Of a stretch of DNA of 64,000 bases, positions 48,052 through 57,904 are shown in pieces. Each line of letters begins with the position of its first letter. Within the stretch, counting starts at the first letter, position 1. The stretch is from positions 372,001 through 436,000 of the forward strand of contig NZ_BAZR01000001.1 of the NCBI RefSeq assembly GCF_001315105.1. Direction: 5' to 3'. The notes below the pieces were generated by a model. The model was not told where the DNA came from and ran no database searches. It saw nothing but the letters and a program-made list of their open reading frames with translations. This DNA is from Paenibacillus sp. JCM 10914. GTDB taxonomy: Bacteria > Bacillota > Bacilli > Paenibacillales > Paenibacillaceae. The position numbers and the translations under genes were made by a program.

Positions 48052-49833
48052 TTGAGTAAGCGTTCTTTGAATGGAACAGAATTTACCGCGATGGTCTTAG
48101 CCGGAGCGGAGCAGCTGCAGCAGCATGCAGAACACGTTAATTCCTTGAACGTCTTTCCGGTGCCGGACGGCGACACGGGGACGAACATGAATTTAACGAT
48201 GACTGCAGGTGTGACAGAACTGAAGAGTAAGTACTCGGAATCCATTGGTCACAGCGCCGGTGTGCTGTCCAAGGGTCTTTTAATGGGGGCCAGAGGAAAC
48301 TCCGGGGTTATTCTTTCCCAGTTGTTTCGCGGATTCAGCCGCTATGCAGCACCTTACAGTGAGCTTAACGCTCATCAATTTGCCGCTGCCTTGCAGACAG
48401 GCGTTGAAGCTGCGTATAAAGCGGTCGTAAAGCCCGTTGAGGGTACGATTCTGACGGTGGCTAAAGAAGCAGCCAAGCATGCTGTTTATTTCTCGCGCCG
48501 GAGCCACGACGTTGTGGAAGTGATGGAGCAGGTGCTGGCCAAAGCGAAGGAGACGCTGGCCCAGACACCGGATATGCTTCCGGTCCTTAAGCAAGTAGGG
48601 GTGGTAGATTCAGGCGGTCAAGGCCTTGTTTACATTTATGAAGGATTCTTGCAAGTGCTGCGTGGCGGCGTAATTTCAGAGGGCAATACAACATCTGCAC
48701 CAGGACAAGCTGTTGCGGACAGCGCGCCATCGCCGGCTTTTGTTGCTCCTGATTTAACGGCCATTCAAGTACCAACATCGGCTCAGTCCCAATTGTCCAC
48801 AGAAGACATCGAGTTTCTATATGATATGGAGTTCTTCATTAATCGTCAGCTAGGTGAGGGAACAAGTGCCGAATTTGACGAAGATCAGTTCCGGAAAGCG
48901 CTTGCAGTGAATGGTGATTCCATCATCGTCATTGCTGATGATGAGACGATTAAAGTTCATGTACATTCCAAGGCACCGGGTGAAGTGTTGAACTTGGCCC
49001 TGCATTACGGCGAGATCACGCAGATTCATATTTTGAACATGCGTGAGCAGCATCGCGATTTATTAACCACGGGCATGGACATCGCGCCTATGCCGGAGCT
49101 GTTTGCCGACATTCCGGCAGAACAGAGAACACCGGAAGCGCCGGCCGTTCCGCCAGCAGATGAAATCGCGCCGTACGGATTCATTGCCGTCTCTTCGGGG
49201 GATGGAATTTCGGAGATCTTTAAGAGCCTTGGGGTCGACGTGATACTGTCTGGAGGACAGACGATGAACCCAAGCACGGAGGACTTTGTGAATGCGGTAG
49301 CCTCAATCACCGCGCAGCAAATTTATATTTTGCCGAACAATTCGAATATTGTCCTGGCTGCCCAGCAAGCACGCGAACTGCTTGAAGGGGAGCGCAATGT
49401 TACGGTGATCCCGAGCAAGACGATTCCGCAGGGCATTGCTGCCGCTTTCGCCTTCCAAGAGGATGAAGGCACGGATGTGAATACCGACAGCATGATGGAC
49501 GCCATCGGTCGTGTCCAATCGGGTCAAGTGACTTATGCTGTACGGGACACCACGATCGATGAGCTTGAGATCAAGGCTGGCCAATTCATCGGAATTCGCA
49601 ATTCGAATATCGTGGCTGCCGCTCCTGACGTTGTTACAACTTCACAGGAACTGCTGGAGAAGATGCTTGAATCAGGAGATGAGATTGTTACTCTGCTTAC
49701 AGGTAGCGATGCAACGGAAGAATCGACACATGCATTGACGAACTGGCTGGAGACGCAATATCCGAACGCCGAGGTTGAAGTGCATTACGGCGGTCAGCCC
49801 ATTTATGCTTATTTATTCTCGGTTGAGTCTTAA
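48052..49833 (+). CDS. fakA: fatty acid kinase FakA (DAK2 family)
   Basis: Phosphorylates fatty acids presented by FakB, feeding them to phospholipid synthesis. 593 residues. The N-terminal DhaL-like kinase domain (1-205) has NVFPVPDGDTGTNMNLTM (ATP/Mg) and GARGNSGVILSQLFRG. A middle domain and a DegV-like C-terminal domain follow (ISSGDGISEIFKSLG, LSGGQTMNPSTEDFV). TTG 48052 follows AGGAAGGGG. The DegV gene downstream is a likely FakB partner. Confidence 0.93.
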   Translation: MSKRSLNGTEFTAMVLAGAEQLQQHAEHVNSLNVFPVPDGDTGTNMNLTMTAGVTELKSKYSESIGHSAGVLSKGLLMGARGNSGVILSQLFRGFSRYAAPYSELNAHQFAAALQTGVEAAYKAVVKPVEGTILTVAKEAAKHAVYFSRRSHDVVEVMEQVLAKAKETLAQTPDMLPVLKQVGVVDSGGQGLVYIYEGFLQVLRGGVISEGNTTSAPGQAVADSAPSPAFVAPDLTAIQVPTSAQSQLSTEDIEFLYDMEFFINRQLGEGTSAEFDEDQFRKALAVNGDSIIVIADDETIKVHVHSKAPGEVLNLALHYGEITQIHILNMREQHRDLLTTGMDIAPMPELFADIPAEQRTPEAPAVPPADEIAPYGFIAVSSGDGISEIFKSLGVDVILSGGQTMNPSTEDFVNAVASITAQQIYILPNNSNIVLAAQQARELLEGERNVTVIPSKTIPQGIAAAFAFQEDEGTDVNTDSMMDAIGRVQSGQVTYAVRDTTIDELEIKAGQFIGIRNSNIVAAAPDVVTTSQELLEKMLESGDEIVTLLTGSDATEESTHALTNWLETQYPNAEVEVHYGGQPIYAYLFSVES

Positions 49834-49900
49834 TCTTTAATTCGGTTCGATTATTCGTTTATCTTACATTATTGCAAGGTTAATTATAGGAGGGGTTCCG

Positions 49901-50758
49901 GTGAATAAGACCGTGATTGTGACAGATAGCACAGCGGATATTCCGGCAGACCTGGTGAAGCAACATAACATTCATATCGTGCCGTTAAGACTTATGTTTG
50001 GGGAAGAGACCTATTTGGATGGCGTCGAGATTGCCCCCGGAGAATTCTACAAGAAGCTGGTTCAATCGACACAGCTGCCCACGACGTCCCAGCCATCGCC
50101 TGCGGATTTCGTTGCGGTGTACGAATCTATATTGGAACAGTATCCCGGTTGTTCGATTGTATCATTGCATATCTCATCGAGCATGAGCGGGACTTATCAG
50201 TCTGCACTGATTGCGACTTCCATGATCGAAGGTGATGCTGATATTACCGTTTGGGATTCCAAATCCGCCTCGTACGGCTTCGGTTTGCTTGTCGTTGAAG
50301 CAGCGAAGCTTGCTCAGGAAGGCGCAACGGCTTCCGATATCGTGGCTTCGCTGGAAGAGATTCGCAGCAAGCGCAGGCTATACTTCCTGGTCGATACATT
50401 GGAATTTTTGCAAAAAGGCGGACGAATCGGCAAGGCGTCAGCCGTGCTCGGTACATTGCTTAACATTAAACCGATCCTGTCCATCGATGATGAAGGTGTC
50501 ATATTCCCGGTGGAGAAGGTTCGCGGACGCAAGAAGGCAACCGCCAAAATTATTGAATTGCTAGCGCGGGATTTATCCGGTGTTACCCATGTTAAGGTAG
50601 CCGTAGGACATACGGCTGACCCGGCGCAAGTGGAAGAAATTCTGCAGCAATTGTCCACGGTGTTCCAAGTCGAGGAAACAACCCTCTCCGAGATCGGTCC
50701 CGTGGTCGGTTCACATGTGGGACCTGGAACTATTGCAGCCTATGTGTGGCCTGCATAA
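49901..50758 (+). CDS. DegV family protein, probable fatty-acid binding FakB
   Basis: Binds a fatty acid and presents it to FakA for phosphorylation. 285 residues with VIVTDSTADIPADL, the fatty acid-binding TSQPSPADF and SIVSLHISSSMSGTYQSA, and the C-terminal GPVVGSHVGPGT motif that contacts the head group. GTG 49901 follows TAGGAGGGG. It lies between fakA and recG, where Bacillus has the serine dehydratase genes. Confidence 0.92.
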   Translation: MNKTVIVTDSTADIPADLVKQHNIHIVPLRLMFGEETYLDGVEIAPGEFYKKLVQSTQLPTTSQPSPADFVAVYESILEQYPGCSIVSLHISSSMSGTYQSALIATSMIEGDADITVWDSKSASYGFGLLVVEAAKLAQEGATASDIVASLEEIRSKRRLYFLVDTLEFLQKGGRIGKASAVLGTLLNIKPILSIDDEGVIFPVEKVRGRKKATAKIIELLARDLSGVTHVKVAVGHTADPAQVEEILQQLSTVFQVEETTLSEIGPVVGSHVGPGTIAAYVWPA

Positions 50759-50772
50759 GTGAGGTAGATGAT

Positions 50773-52824
50773 ATGAGTCTCAAACTCGATCAAATATCCG
50801 TTAGACAGATCAACGGCGTGAGCGCCCTGAAAGAAGGGGAGCTTCACGCCTTTGGCGTCTCTACGGTAAAGGATCTGCTTGAATATTATCCGTTCCGGTA
50901 TGAGGATTACCGGCTGCGGACACTAAGCGAAGTCAAGGATGGGGATAAGATTACGATCCAGGCCAAAATTGCCAGCGTGCCCGTGTTGCAGCGGTATGGA
51001 CGCAAATCAAGGCTTACTTGTAAAATGCTGGCTGAGAACTGGATGTTTACGGCTACTTGGTTTAATCGGCATTTTCTCAAAGATCAGTTAACCGCTGGTC
51101 GTGAGATTGTATTGACAGGTAAGTGGGACCAGCGCAGAATGCAGCTTACGGTCTCCGAATCGGAATTTCCGGATCAAGGAGCATTTCGCAGCGGCACGCT
51201 GCAGCCGGTGTATTCCATTGGGGGGAAAATCACGCAGGCCTGGATCAGGAAGACGATGACTCGGGCACTGGAGCAGTATGCGGAGATGATTCCCGAAATC
51301 TTGCCGCAAGCACTGCTCAAGAAGTATGATTTGATGCCCCGCAAGGGAGCGATCATGACGATCCATCAGCCGGTGGGTTCCCGCGAAGGCCAGGAGGGTA
51401 GACGGCGGATGGTGTACGAGGAACTGTTTCTGTTCCAGCTTAAAATGCAGGCGTTCCGAGCGCTGAACCGAGAACGCCTGGATGGGATTGTACATACGGC
51501 TGACAATGCAACGATTCGAGAGTTTGTACGCAGCTTCCCGTTCGAGCTCACTGACGCTCAGAAGAAGGTGGAACTCGAAATTTTGCATGATATGCGATCA
51601 AAATATTGCATGAACCGGCTGCTTCAAGGCGATGTCGGATCAGGCAAGACGATTGTGGCGGCCATAGCGTTGTTTACGACTGTGCGCTCAGGATTTCAGG
51701 GGGCGCTCATGGTACCGACGGAGATTCTGGCGGAGCAGCATATGCGTTCCCTGCAAAAGCTGTTCGAGCCTTTCGGCATCACCGTCGGCCTGCTTACGGG
51801 AAGCGTAACCGGCAAGAGGCGCAAAGACCTGCTGGCTTCGCTTCAGATGGGGTTAACCGATGTGGTGGTTGGTACACATGCCCTGATCCAGGAAGATGTT
51901 TATTTCAGAGAGCTGGGTTTTGTCGTGACGGATGAACAGCATCGATTTGGCGTCAATCAGCGCAGTGTACTGCGCCGTAAGGGTTATAATCCGGACGTGC
52001 TCACGATGACAGCAACTCCGATTCCACGGACGCTGGCGATCACAGCTTTTGGCGACATGGATGTATCCACGCTGTCCGAACGGCCAAAGGGGCGAATTCC
52101 GATTACAACTTATTGGGTGAAGCATGATTTAATGGAGCGCGTACTCGGATTTATTTCCCGGGAAGTAGACCAGGGACGCCAAGCCTATCTAATCGCTCCG
52201 CTCATTGAAGAATCGGATAAGTTGGATGTGCAAAATGCGATTGATCTGCACGTGCAGATGCAGCAAGCCTTTCCTAAGTATGCCGTCGGGCTGCTGCACG
52301 GGCGCATGACGCCCTCCGAGAAGGATGAAGTGATGCGGCAGTTCTACAGCAATGAAGTACAACTGCTCATATCCACGACGGTGGTTGAGGTTGGCGTTGA
52401 CGTGCCGAATGCAACCTTAATGGTGATCATGGATGCCGATCGCTTCGGTCTGTCGCAGCTGCATCAGCTGCGGGGCAGGGTCGGTCGGGGGCAACATGCT
52501 TCCTACTGTGTCCTCGTTGCCGATCCGAAGTCTGAGGTCGGTATAGAGCGCATGCAGGTTATGACAGAGACGGAAGATGGATTCGAGGTATCGCGGCGCG
52601 ATCTGGAGCTGCGAGGACCGGGGGATTTCTTCGGAACGAAACAGAGCGGGTTGCCGGAATTCCGACTGGCTGATATGGTTGCCGATTTCAAGGTAGTTGA
52701 GGAAGCACGGGGTGATGCAGCCAGTCTGGTCAGTGACAGCAGCTTCTGGACTTCACCTGAATATGAAGCGTTACGTGTTTATCTGCAAGAAGAGAAGATT
52801 TTTCAAGGGGATATTATGGACTAG
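50773..52824 (+). CDS. recG: ATP-dependent DNA helicase RecG
   Basis: Remodels stalled replication forks and Holliday junctions. 683 residues from ATG 50773 (GTGAGGTAG before it), 14 bases after the DegV stop; an in-frame ATG at 50746 overlaps that gene. An N-terminal wedge domain (1-240) precedes the helicase: Walker A LLQGDVGSGKTIVAAI, DEQHRFGVNQR (DEQH), MTATPIPRTLA and QLHQLRGRVGRGQH. Confidence 0.97.
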   Translation: MSLKLDQISVRQINGVSALKEGELHAFGVSTVKDLLEYYPFRYEDYRLRTLSEVKDGDKITIQAKIASVPVLQRYGRKSRLTCKMLAENWMFTATWFNRHFLKDQLTAGREIVLTGKWDQRRMQLTVSESEFPDQGAFRSGTLQPVYSIGGKITQAWIRKTMTRALEQYAEMIPEILPQALLKKYDLMPRKGAIMTIHQPVGSREGQEGRRRMVYEELFLFQLKMQAFRALNRERLDGIVHTADNATIREFVRSFPFELTDAQKKVELEILHDMRSKYCMNRLLQGDVGSGKTIVAAIALFTTVRSGFQGALMVPTEILAEQHMRSLQKLFEPFGITVGLLTGSVTGKRRKDLLASLQMGLTDVVVGTHALIQEDVYFRELGFVVTDEQHRFGVNQRSVLRRKGYNPDVLTMTATPIPRTLAITAFGDMDVSTLSERPKGRIPITTYWVKHDLMERVLGFISREVDQGRQAYLIAPLIEESDKLDVQNAIDLHVQMQQAFPKYAVGLLHGRMTPSEKDEVMRQFYSNEVQLLISTTVVEVGVDVPNATLMVIMDADRFGLSQLHQLRGRVGRGQHASYCVLVADPKSEVGIERMQVMTETEDGFEVSRRDLELRGPGDFFGTKQSGLPEFRLADMVADFKVVEEARGDAASLVSDSSFWTSPEYEALRVYLQEEKIFQGDIMD

Positions 52825-52910
52825 CCTGTAAGGAATCTGTTGGCACAATGGACGGGCTTCTGTCATATAATCAGAAGGTGACAGCATTTATGACGGGAGG
52901 TGTTTTTTCA

Positions 52911-53198
52911 TTGGGTTATCAGCAGTATGGCATTAGTCCGCAGTTGGTAGAGCGGATCAAACTGAAAATGAAAAATCCGGCGATTAAGGAAAAGATCAAA
53001 GCTTTGACGCAGAACTTGACCAAGGCCGATCTTCAAAATAGCGCCAAAGTGCATCAATTGGTTCGGAGCGCCAGCGGGATCTTGAATGAGAAGCTGAGTT
53101 CGGTTCAGGAGCAGCAGTTGGTACAGTTCGTGCTTGCTCAGAAGATCGATCCGAACAATACGTTTCACCTCATCAAGCTGTGGGGGATGTTCCGTTAA
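52911..53198 (+). CDS. stage VI sporulation protein F family (SpoVIF-like)
   Basis: Probably a small spore coat regulatory protein. 95 residues from TTG 52911, which follows GGGAGGTG; ATG 52848 would add 21 residues with no ribosome site. The sequence (VERIKLKMKNPAIKEKIKALTQNLTKADLQNSAKVHQLVRSASGILNEKL) resembles the helical SpoVIF family. No membrane segment. Assignment rests on recognition only. Confidence 0.7.
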   Translation: MGYQQYGISPQLVERIKLKMKNPAIKEKIKALTQNLTKADLQNSAKVHQLVRSASGILNEKLSSVQEQQLVQFVLAQKIDPNNTFHLIKLWGMFR

Positions 53199-53300
53199 TC
53201 TTGCGCCTTACGAGACGCTGGGTAGCATACTTAAGGCAGGGAACGGGTAATCGCGAATAGTTAAAGATTCATGTTACGAGTATGTTGGCGTAAGCATAGA

Positions 53301-53342
53301 AGAAGCCCCTGCGGGAGTTTGTTCTCCATAGCAGGGGCTTCT
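53301..53342. terminator. bidirectional terminator
   Basis: AGAAGCCCCTGC (53301-53312) pairs perfectly with GCAGGGGCTTCT (53331-53342). It ends the HMCES gene on minus and may also end the SpoVIF-like gene. Confidence 0.8.
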
Positions 53343-53376
53343 GGCGTGTATATGCGTGGAAAAGGTGAAGCGCGAT

Positions 53377-54090
53377 TTAGTCGGACCCGCTTACCCGGCG
53401 GATGCACTCCGCGGAATCGTTCTTGACGGAATTGACGGTAGTGCTTACCGGCACAGCCTGCAGTTCGCGGTCTGGGTAGGGCTGGAGCAGATTCTTCATC
53501 GCTTCGAGCGAGGAGCGATCCGGTTCTTGGTTTCCACCGGACAAGGGATTCCGTTTGAGCCATAGCGCTTCATCGCTTCGCTTCAGTATGACGGGCATCC
53601 GATTGTGAATCGGTGCCATCAGCTCATTCGGTTCGGTTGTAATGACCGTACAGGTGCTCAGCCTCTCACCAGACGGCGTGATCCACGTATCGTACAAACC
53701 GGCCATGCTAAAGATTTCGCCGCTTCTTAGGCTGATCCGATAGGGCTGTTTGCCGATGTCGGTTTTCTGCCATTCGTAAAATCCGTCTGCCGGAATGAGG
53801 CATCTTTTCCGATAAAAGGGTATCCTATAAGCAGGCTTCTCTTCCAGCGTCTCGCTGCGCGCATTCATCATCTTGGCGCTTGCCGCGGCGTCCTTGGACC
53901 AGGAGGGGACGAGCCCCCATTGCAACTGCCCGATTCGGTTCGCCGTCCCGTCGTTAATAATAGCCGTTACCATCTGCGTAGGGGCAATATTATAACGGGG
54001 CACGTGAAATGGCGTCAGTAGCTCCGGATCTATTAGATATCTTGTCAGCAGCTCTTCCCAGGTGACGGTTAACGTAAAGCGTCCGCACAT
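53377..54090 (-). CDS. yedK: SOS response-associated peptidase family (YedK/HMCES)
   Basis: Forms a covalent thiazolidine link with abasic sites in single-stranded DNA, protecting them. 237 residues from ATG 54090, chosen because the catalytic Cys must be residue 2 (MCGRFT). The other family blocks are NIAPTQ, ARSET(x)EEKP, RCLIPADGFYEW, FSMAGLYDTW and the active-site His in IHNRMPVIL. The N-terminal extension to 54204 is not needed. Confidence 0.93.
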   Translation of the reverse strand: MCGRFTLTVTWEELLTRYLIDPELLTPFHVPRYNIAPTQMVTAIINDGTANRIGQLQWGLVPSWSKDAAASAKMMNARSETLEEKPAYRIPFYRKRCLIPADGFYEWQKTDIGKQPYRISLRSGEIFSMAGLYDTWITPSGERLSTCTVITTEPNELMAPIHNRMPVILKRSDEALWLKRNPLSGGNQEPDRSSLEAMKNLLQPYPDRELQAVPVSTTVNSVKNDSAECIRRVSGSD

Positions 54091-54154
54091 TGTGTAAGGC
54101 CTCCTCGAATTCGATGTGGCTTGCTGCGCAGGTGCAGCATAATGACTTGTCCAG

Positions 54155-54182
54155 AGTATATCAAACATTGTACAACTTACAA
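54155..54182 (-). promoter_or_regulatory. promoter of the HMCES gene
   Basis: TTGTAA (54177-54182 on minus) and TATACT (54155-54160 on minus) with a 16-base spacer, about 65 bases before the start codon. No LexA box is evident. Confidence 0.5.
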
Positions 54183-54242
54183 AAGGTTCTAGCAGTTCTA
54201 GCATCTTGGGCTAGTACAGCATGATGATTGGAGGCTATACTT

Positions 54243-55543
54243 GTGTTCGATTTAAAAGCAAACGGTACCTCGGTTAAGACAGAAGTTGTTGCGGGGACCA
54301 CGACATTTTTTACGATGGCTTATATTATGGTGGTGAATCCGCTCATTCTCTCTCAAGCGGGGGTGCCTTTTGAGCAAAGTTTCACCGCAACGATCATCGC
54401 GGCCGTCATCGGGACGCTCCTTATGGGGCTCGTGGCTCGTTATCCGATTGCCGTTGCGCCGGGGATGGGCTTGAACGCTTATTTTACATATTCCGTGGTG
54501 CAGGGTCATGCCGGGATCGGTTATATTGAAGCGTTCTCCGCTGTATTTATTGCAGGTCTACTGTTCCTGCTGCTGTCTATGACAACGCTGCGGCGCCGAC
54601 TGATCGAGATGATACCAGCTAATCTCAAACATGCGATTACGGTTGGCATCGGGTTGTTCATCGCTTTTATCGGACTGCGCATGAGCGGCATCGTGACGGC
54701 ACATCCGGACAATCTGGTGGCGCTTGGCGACCTGCATCAGCCGTCCGTCATACTGGCCATGGTTGGCTTGGTCATTACGCTGATCTTGTTGGCCAGGAAC
54801 ATTAAAGGCGCTTTGTTCATCGGGATGATCATCACAGGTATCATGCTTATTTTGCGGACATGCTGCATTTCGGCGGCGGCATTGTATCGACCCCCTCGTT
54901 GCCGGAAGGGATACTGGTATGGAATCCGATTACGGCGTTGTCCGATGTCTTTACGCACGGGCTATATGCCGTTGTATTCTCCTTCCTGCTCGTGACACTC
55001 TTTGATACGACAGGAACGGTTGTCGGTGTTGCGCAGCAGGCCGGCTTGATGAAGGATAACAAGCTGCCACGGGCAGAGCGTGCGATGTTCTCCGATTCGG
55101 TAGCGACGGTGGCTGGCTCGATGGTCGGCACAAGTCCAACGACGGCTTACATCGAATCCGCGGCGGGAGTGGGCGCCGGCGGTCGTACAGGCTTGACGTC
55201 GGTTGTTGTGGCGGGCTTATTCGTGATTGCGGCATTCTTCAGCCCGCTCGTTGGCGCGGTGGCGGGAATATCGGCCATTACTGCACCGTCGCTCATCATT
55301 GTGGGCTGTCTCATGCTGAGCAATGTCCAGCATATCCGCTGGAACGACTTTGACGAAGCCTTTCCCGCTTTCCTCGTGATCCTGACGATGCCGCTCACGT
55401 CCAGCATCGCAACGGGGATCGCGCTTGGTTTCATTACGTATCCGCTGCTGAAGATCGTTAAGGGTAAGTGGAAAGCGGTGCATCCATTGATGTACATCTT
55501 CGCGGTCTTGTTCGTCCTGCAATTGCTGTTCGTACCACATTAA
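54243..55543 (+). CDS. NCS2 family purine permease (AzgA-like), frameshifted
   Basis: Inner membrane importer of hypoxanthine, guanine or adenine. About 433 residues and twelve hydrophobic helices. It shows FDLKANGTSVKTEVVAGTTTF, APGMGLNAYFTY, and QQAGLMKDNKLPRAERAMFSDS, and the signature GTSPTTAYIESAAGVGAGGRTGLTS of this subgroup. GTG 54243 follows TTGGAGGC. The frame breaks at about 54845. One restored G gives MAYFADMLHFGGGIVS, consistent with a continuous helix pattern. Confidence 0.9.
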
Positions 55544-55551
55544 CCACATGG

Positions 55552-55593
55552 AAATCCCCTGCGAAGTCCAGATAGGACGCGCAGGGGATTTTT
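55552..55593. terminator. terminator after the purine permease
   Basis: AAATCCCCTGCG (55552-55563) pairs perfectly with CGCAGGGGATTT (55580-55591), then TT. It also lies just after the glycolipid-binding gene on minus. Confidence 0.85.
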
Positions 55594-55617
55594 GACACTA
55601 TGCGGGTGTCAGCGAGA

Positions 55618-56234
55618 TCAAATTCGACTCCAAATATCCGCATATTGGGTGACGAGTGCATGTTCGTCTATCTCCAAGTCCGCTTGGAATGCGCCATCAT
55701 TACTCTCGTAGCGATAGGTATTCTCTCCTGTACGGGTGTATCGCTGGGGAAGCGGAGAGATTTCAAGGCTTGGGAAGCGAACCCAAGCGGCGGTGATCGC
55801 CGCACTGTCCCCGGGTTGCAGGCGGAGGCGCCGGATCGCAAGCGTATTGGTGGAAGGGGATATGCCGAGATCGATATCCGTCAGACCGGCTAATGCGCCA
55901 AGCTCACGATCCGTCCCGCCTTCCCACCAGCGATTCTCTTCATCTCGTCTCAAGCAGAGATAATGCTCTCCGTCTGCGCCGGAGAGGGCAATCTTTAGCT
56001 CTCGGGTCTGCCATTGGTCTGTAATGGCAATCTCATAGGCGCAATGGAAGGATGGTGATCCAGGCTGCCGACAACGGTTCCGTCTAAGATAAATCCAGCA
56101 TGGTGTTCATAGAGTCGGCCATGCTCCAACGAGGGAGTATCGTGCCTGGTCCAGAGTAGGGACTGCAGGAGATTCCGTGGCCTCGCGGCATTCTGTGCTA
56201 TCAATCGCGTGTGATCAAAGGTGTGCATTTTCAT
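55618..56234 (-). CDS. putative glycolipid-binding protein (DUF1025-like), frameshifted
   Basis: About 205 residues when repaired. The C-terminal part has ITDIDLGIS-like DIDLGISPSTNTLAIRRLRL, ISPLPQRYTRTGENTYRYES and FQADLEIDEHALVTQYADIW, features of the putative glycolipid-binding family (PF06475). It is broken near 56050: the N-terminal 79 residues (MKMHTFDHTRLIAQNAARPR..) stop at 55995, while the next frame continues CAYEIAITDQWQTRELKIAL. One restored base joins the two. The true ligand is unknown. Confidence 0.72.
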
Positions 56235-56299
56235 GGAGTACCCCTTTCTATTTATCGTTTGTATCCCTGCTTAGTCGTCTGCCGCTCAGTAGCGATCCG

Positions 56300-56632
56300 T
56301 TATTCTGTGATCTCATCGGTATCGATCTCCAGCACATCGCTTAGATTGATCCATGTATCGCTGATAAACAGTCGTTCATTGGCGGTGTTGATCCGGGAAA
56401 TGACGCCGCGGACCGTATAATGATCGTATACCCCGTATACGAGAAGTTGGATCTGGCGTTTATTCTGATACGCGTCGCTGATCTTCTCGGCAATCCACTG
56501 CGCCTGCTGCTCATCGAGCAGCGGGTGAGCCTGCTTATGCATCGTTCCTTGCTTCTCAATAATGGCGTCCCGATGCTCGAACAGCATCATGCGACTGGAT
56601 TCCCATAGACCGTTGCCTGTTAGTTTCTTCAT
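56300..56632 (-). CDS. YolD-like family protein
   Basis: 110 residues from ATG 56632 (GGAGG before it). MKKLTGNGLWESSRMMLFEHRD, then LLDEQQAQWIAEKISDAYQNKRQIQLLVYG and YHYTVRGVISRI fit the YolD family. YolD-like genes are usually next to a Y-family polymerase, as here. Function unknown; possibly part of the damage response operon. Confidence 0.88.
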   Translation of the reverse strand: MKKLTGNGLWESSRMMLFEHRDAIIEKQGTMHKQAHPLLDEQQAQWIAEKISDAYQNKRQIQLLVYGVYDHYTVRGVISRINTANERLFISDTWINLSDVLEIDTDEITE

Positions 56633-56666
56633 TTGTAGTGTCCTCCGATCTTGGCGTTCAGGAATT

Positions 56667-57893
56667 TCAGCTGACTCGTTTGGGTGAGCGATGAGCGAAG
56701 TAGACGGAGGAGGGGCCAAAATGGTTGTTGATGTCGTCCATGGCGTGCTCCAGATCCATGAGCCGCTCCCGGTCTCCGAAGAGGGACATCTGGTAGACGG
56801 CATCGCTCTGTAGTTCGCCGAGCGAGACCCATATTTTGCGAACCGGGCCGCCATCCCAGTGCTTGCGGAACAGCTCCTTGGCCGCTGCGTACACTTCGCG
56901 GGACAGGTGGGTCGGCTCTGGAATCTTCATCTGGCGCGAGAAGCCGACCGGCCGGTCGAAGTCGGCGCCCTGGGCACCGGCATGCACGACGTTGCCCATA
57001 TAACCTTTGGCTCTCGCCCGCTGACAGATGAGCATGGACAGTTCATTCAGCACCACGTCGATGTCCTGCTGATCGCGATAATCCACAGGCAGCGTGGTCT
57101 GCCGACCGATTCCCTTCTGGCCCTCGAACGCGTCCGGCGTGACTGGGGAATCGTCGTAACCGTTGGCGGTTCGCCACAATACCTCGCTCCAGATATCACA
57201 GTTTTTCCTCATATGACGCTTCATCCTGGATTTGAGATCAGGCAGAGGGGTGTGCGCCAACTCGCCAATCGTCTGAATGCCGATCCGGGCCAAATGCTTG
57301 GTCGTGCGCGAGCCCACACCGAACATTTTGTGCGCCGGGCAGGCCCAGAGTGCATCCATATTCGATTCGCTTAGTTCAAAGATGGCGTCTTTGTTCTTCT
57401 TGGCAAAGTTATCGCAGGCCAGCTTGGCAAGGATCTTGTTGCGACCGATGCCGACCCGGGTATGAACGCCGGTCTCATACCGGACACGCATCTGGATGTG
57501 TTTGGCGAGCTCGGCGGGCGTACAATTGAAATGCGCCAGACTTGCCGTCACATCGACGAACTGCTCATCAATGCTGAAGGGTTCCACTTGGTCGGAATAC
57601 GATTCAAGTATGCTCATGATTTGCAGGGACACCCGGATGTAGGCGCTCATATGCGGCTTCATGACAATCACATCCGGGCATTTCTGCTGCGCCTGCCACA
57701 AGGCTTCGGCTGTTGTGACTCCATAATCCTTCGCGAGCGGGCAGGCGGCAAGAATGATGCCGCTGCGCCGGGAAGGGTCGCCAGAGACGACCAGAGGTTT
57801 ATGTTTGTACTCGGGATGGGCTGCTTTTTCAACAGAGGCATAAAAGGATTGGCAGTCCGCGAGAAACACGACGCGCTGCGAGCGTTTATGCAT
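56667..57893 (-). CDS. uvrX: Y-family DNA polymerase (UvrX/UmuC-like)
   Basis: Error-prone lesion bypass polymerase. 408 residues. Active-site blocks: FLADCQSFYASVEKAAHPEY, VEPFSIDEQFVDVT (SxDE, catalytic acids) and HTRVGIGRNKILAKLACDNFAKK. An HhH-like thumb and a little finger domain follow. MSLFGD is a beta-clamp binding-like motif near the end (YQMSLFG). Translated in one operon with the upstream unknown gene (12-base gap) and YolD (35-base gap). Confidence 0.92.
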   Translation of the reverse strand: MHKRSQRVVFLADCQSFYASVEKAAHPEYKHKPLVVSGDPSRRSGIILAACPLAKDYGVTTAEALWQAQQKCPDVIVMKPHMSAYIRVSLQIMSILESYSDQVEPFSIDEQFVDVTASLAHFNCTPAELAKHIQMRVRYETGVHTRVGIGRNKILAKLACDNFAKKNKDAIFELSESNMDALWACPAHKMFGVGSRTTKHLARIGIQTIGELAHTPLPDLKSRMKRHMRKNCDIWSEVLWRTANGYDDSPVTPDAFEGQKGIGRQTTLPVDYRDQQDIDVVLNELSMLICQRARAKGYMGNVVHAGAQGADFDRPVGFSRQMKIPEPTHLSREVYAAAKELFRKHWDGGPVRKIWVSLGELQSDAVYQMSLFGDRERLMDLEHAMDDINNHFGPSSVYFAHRSPKRVS

Positions 57894-57904
57894 GATGATT
57901 CCTC

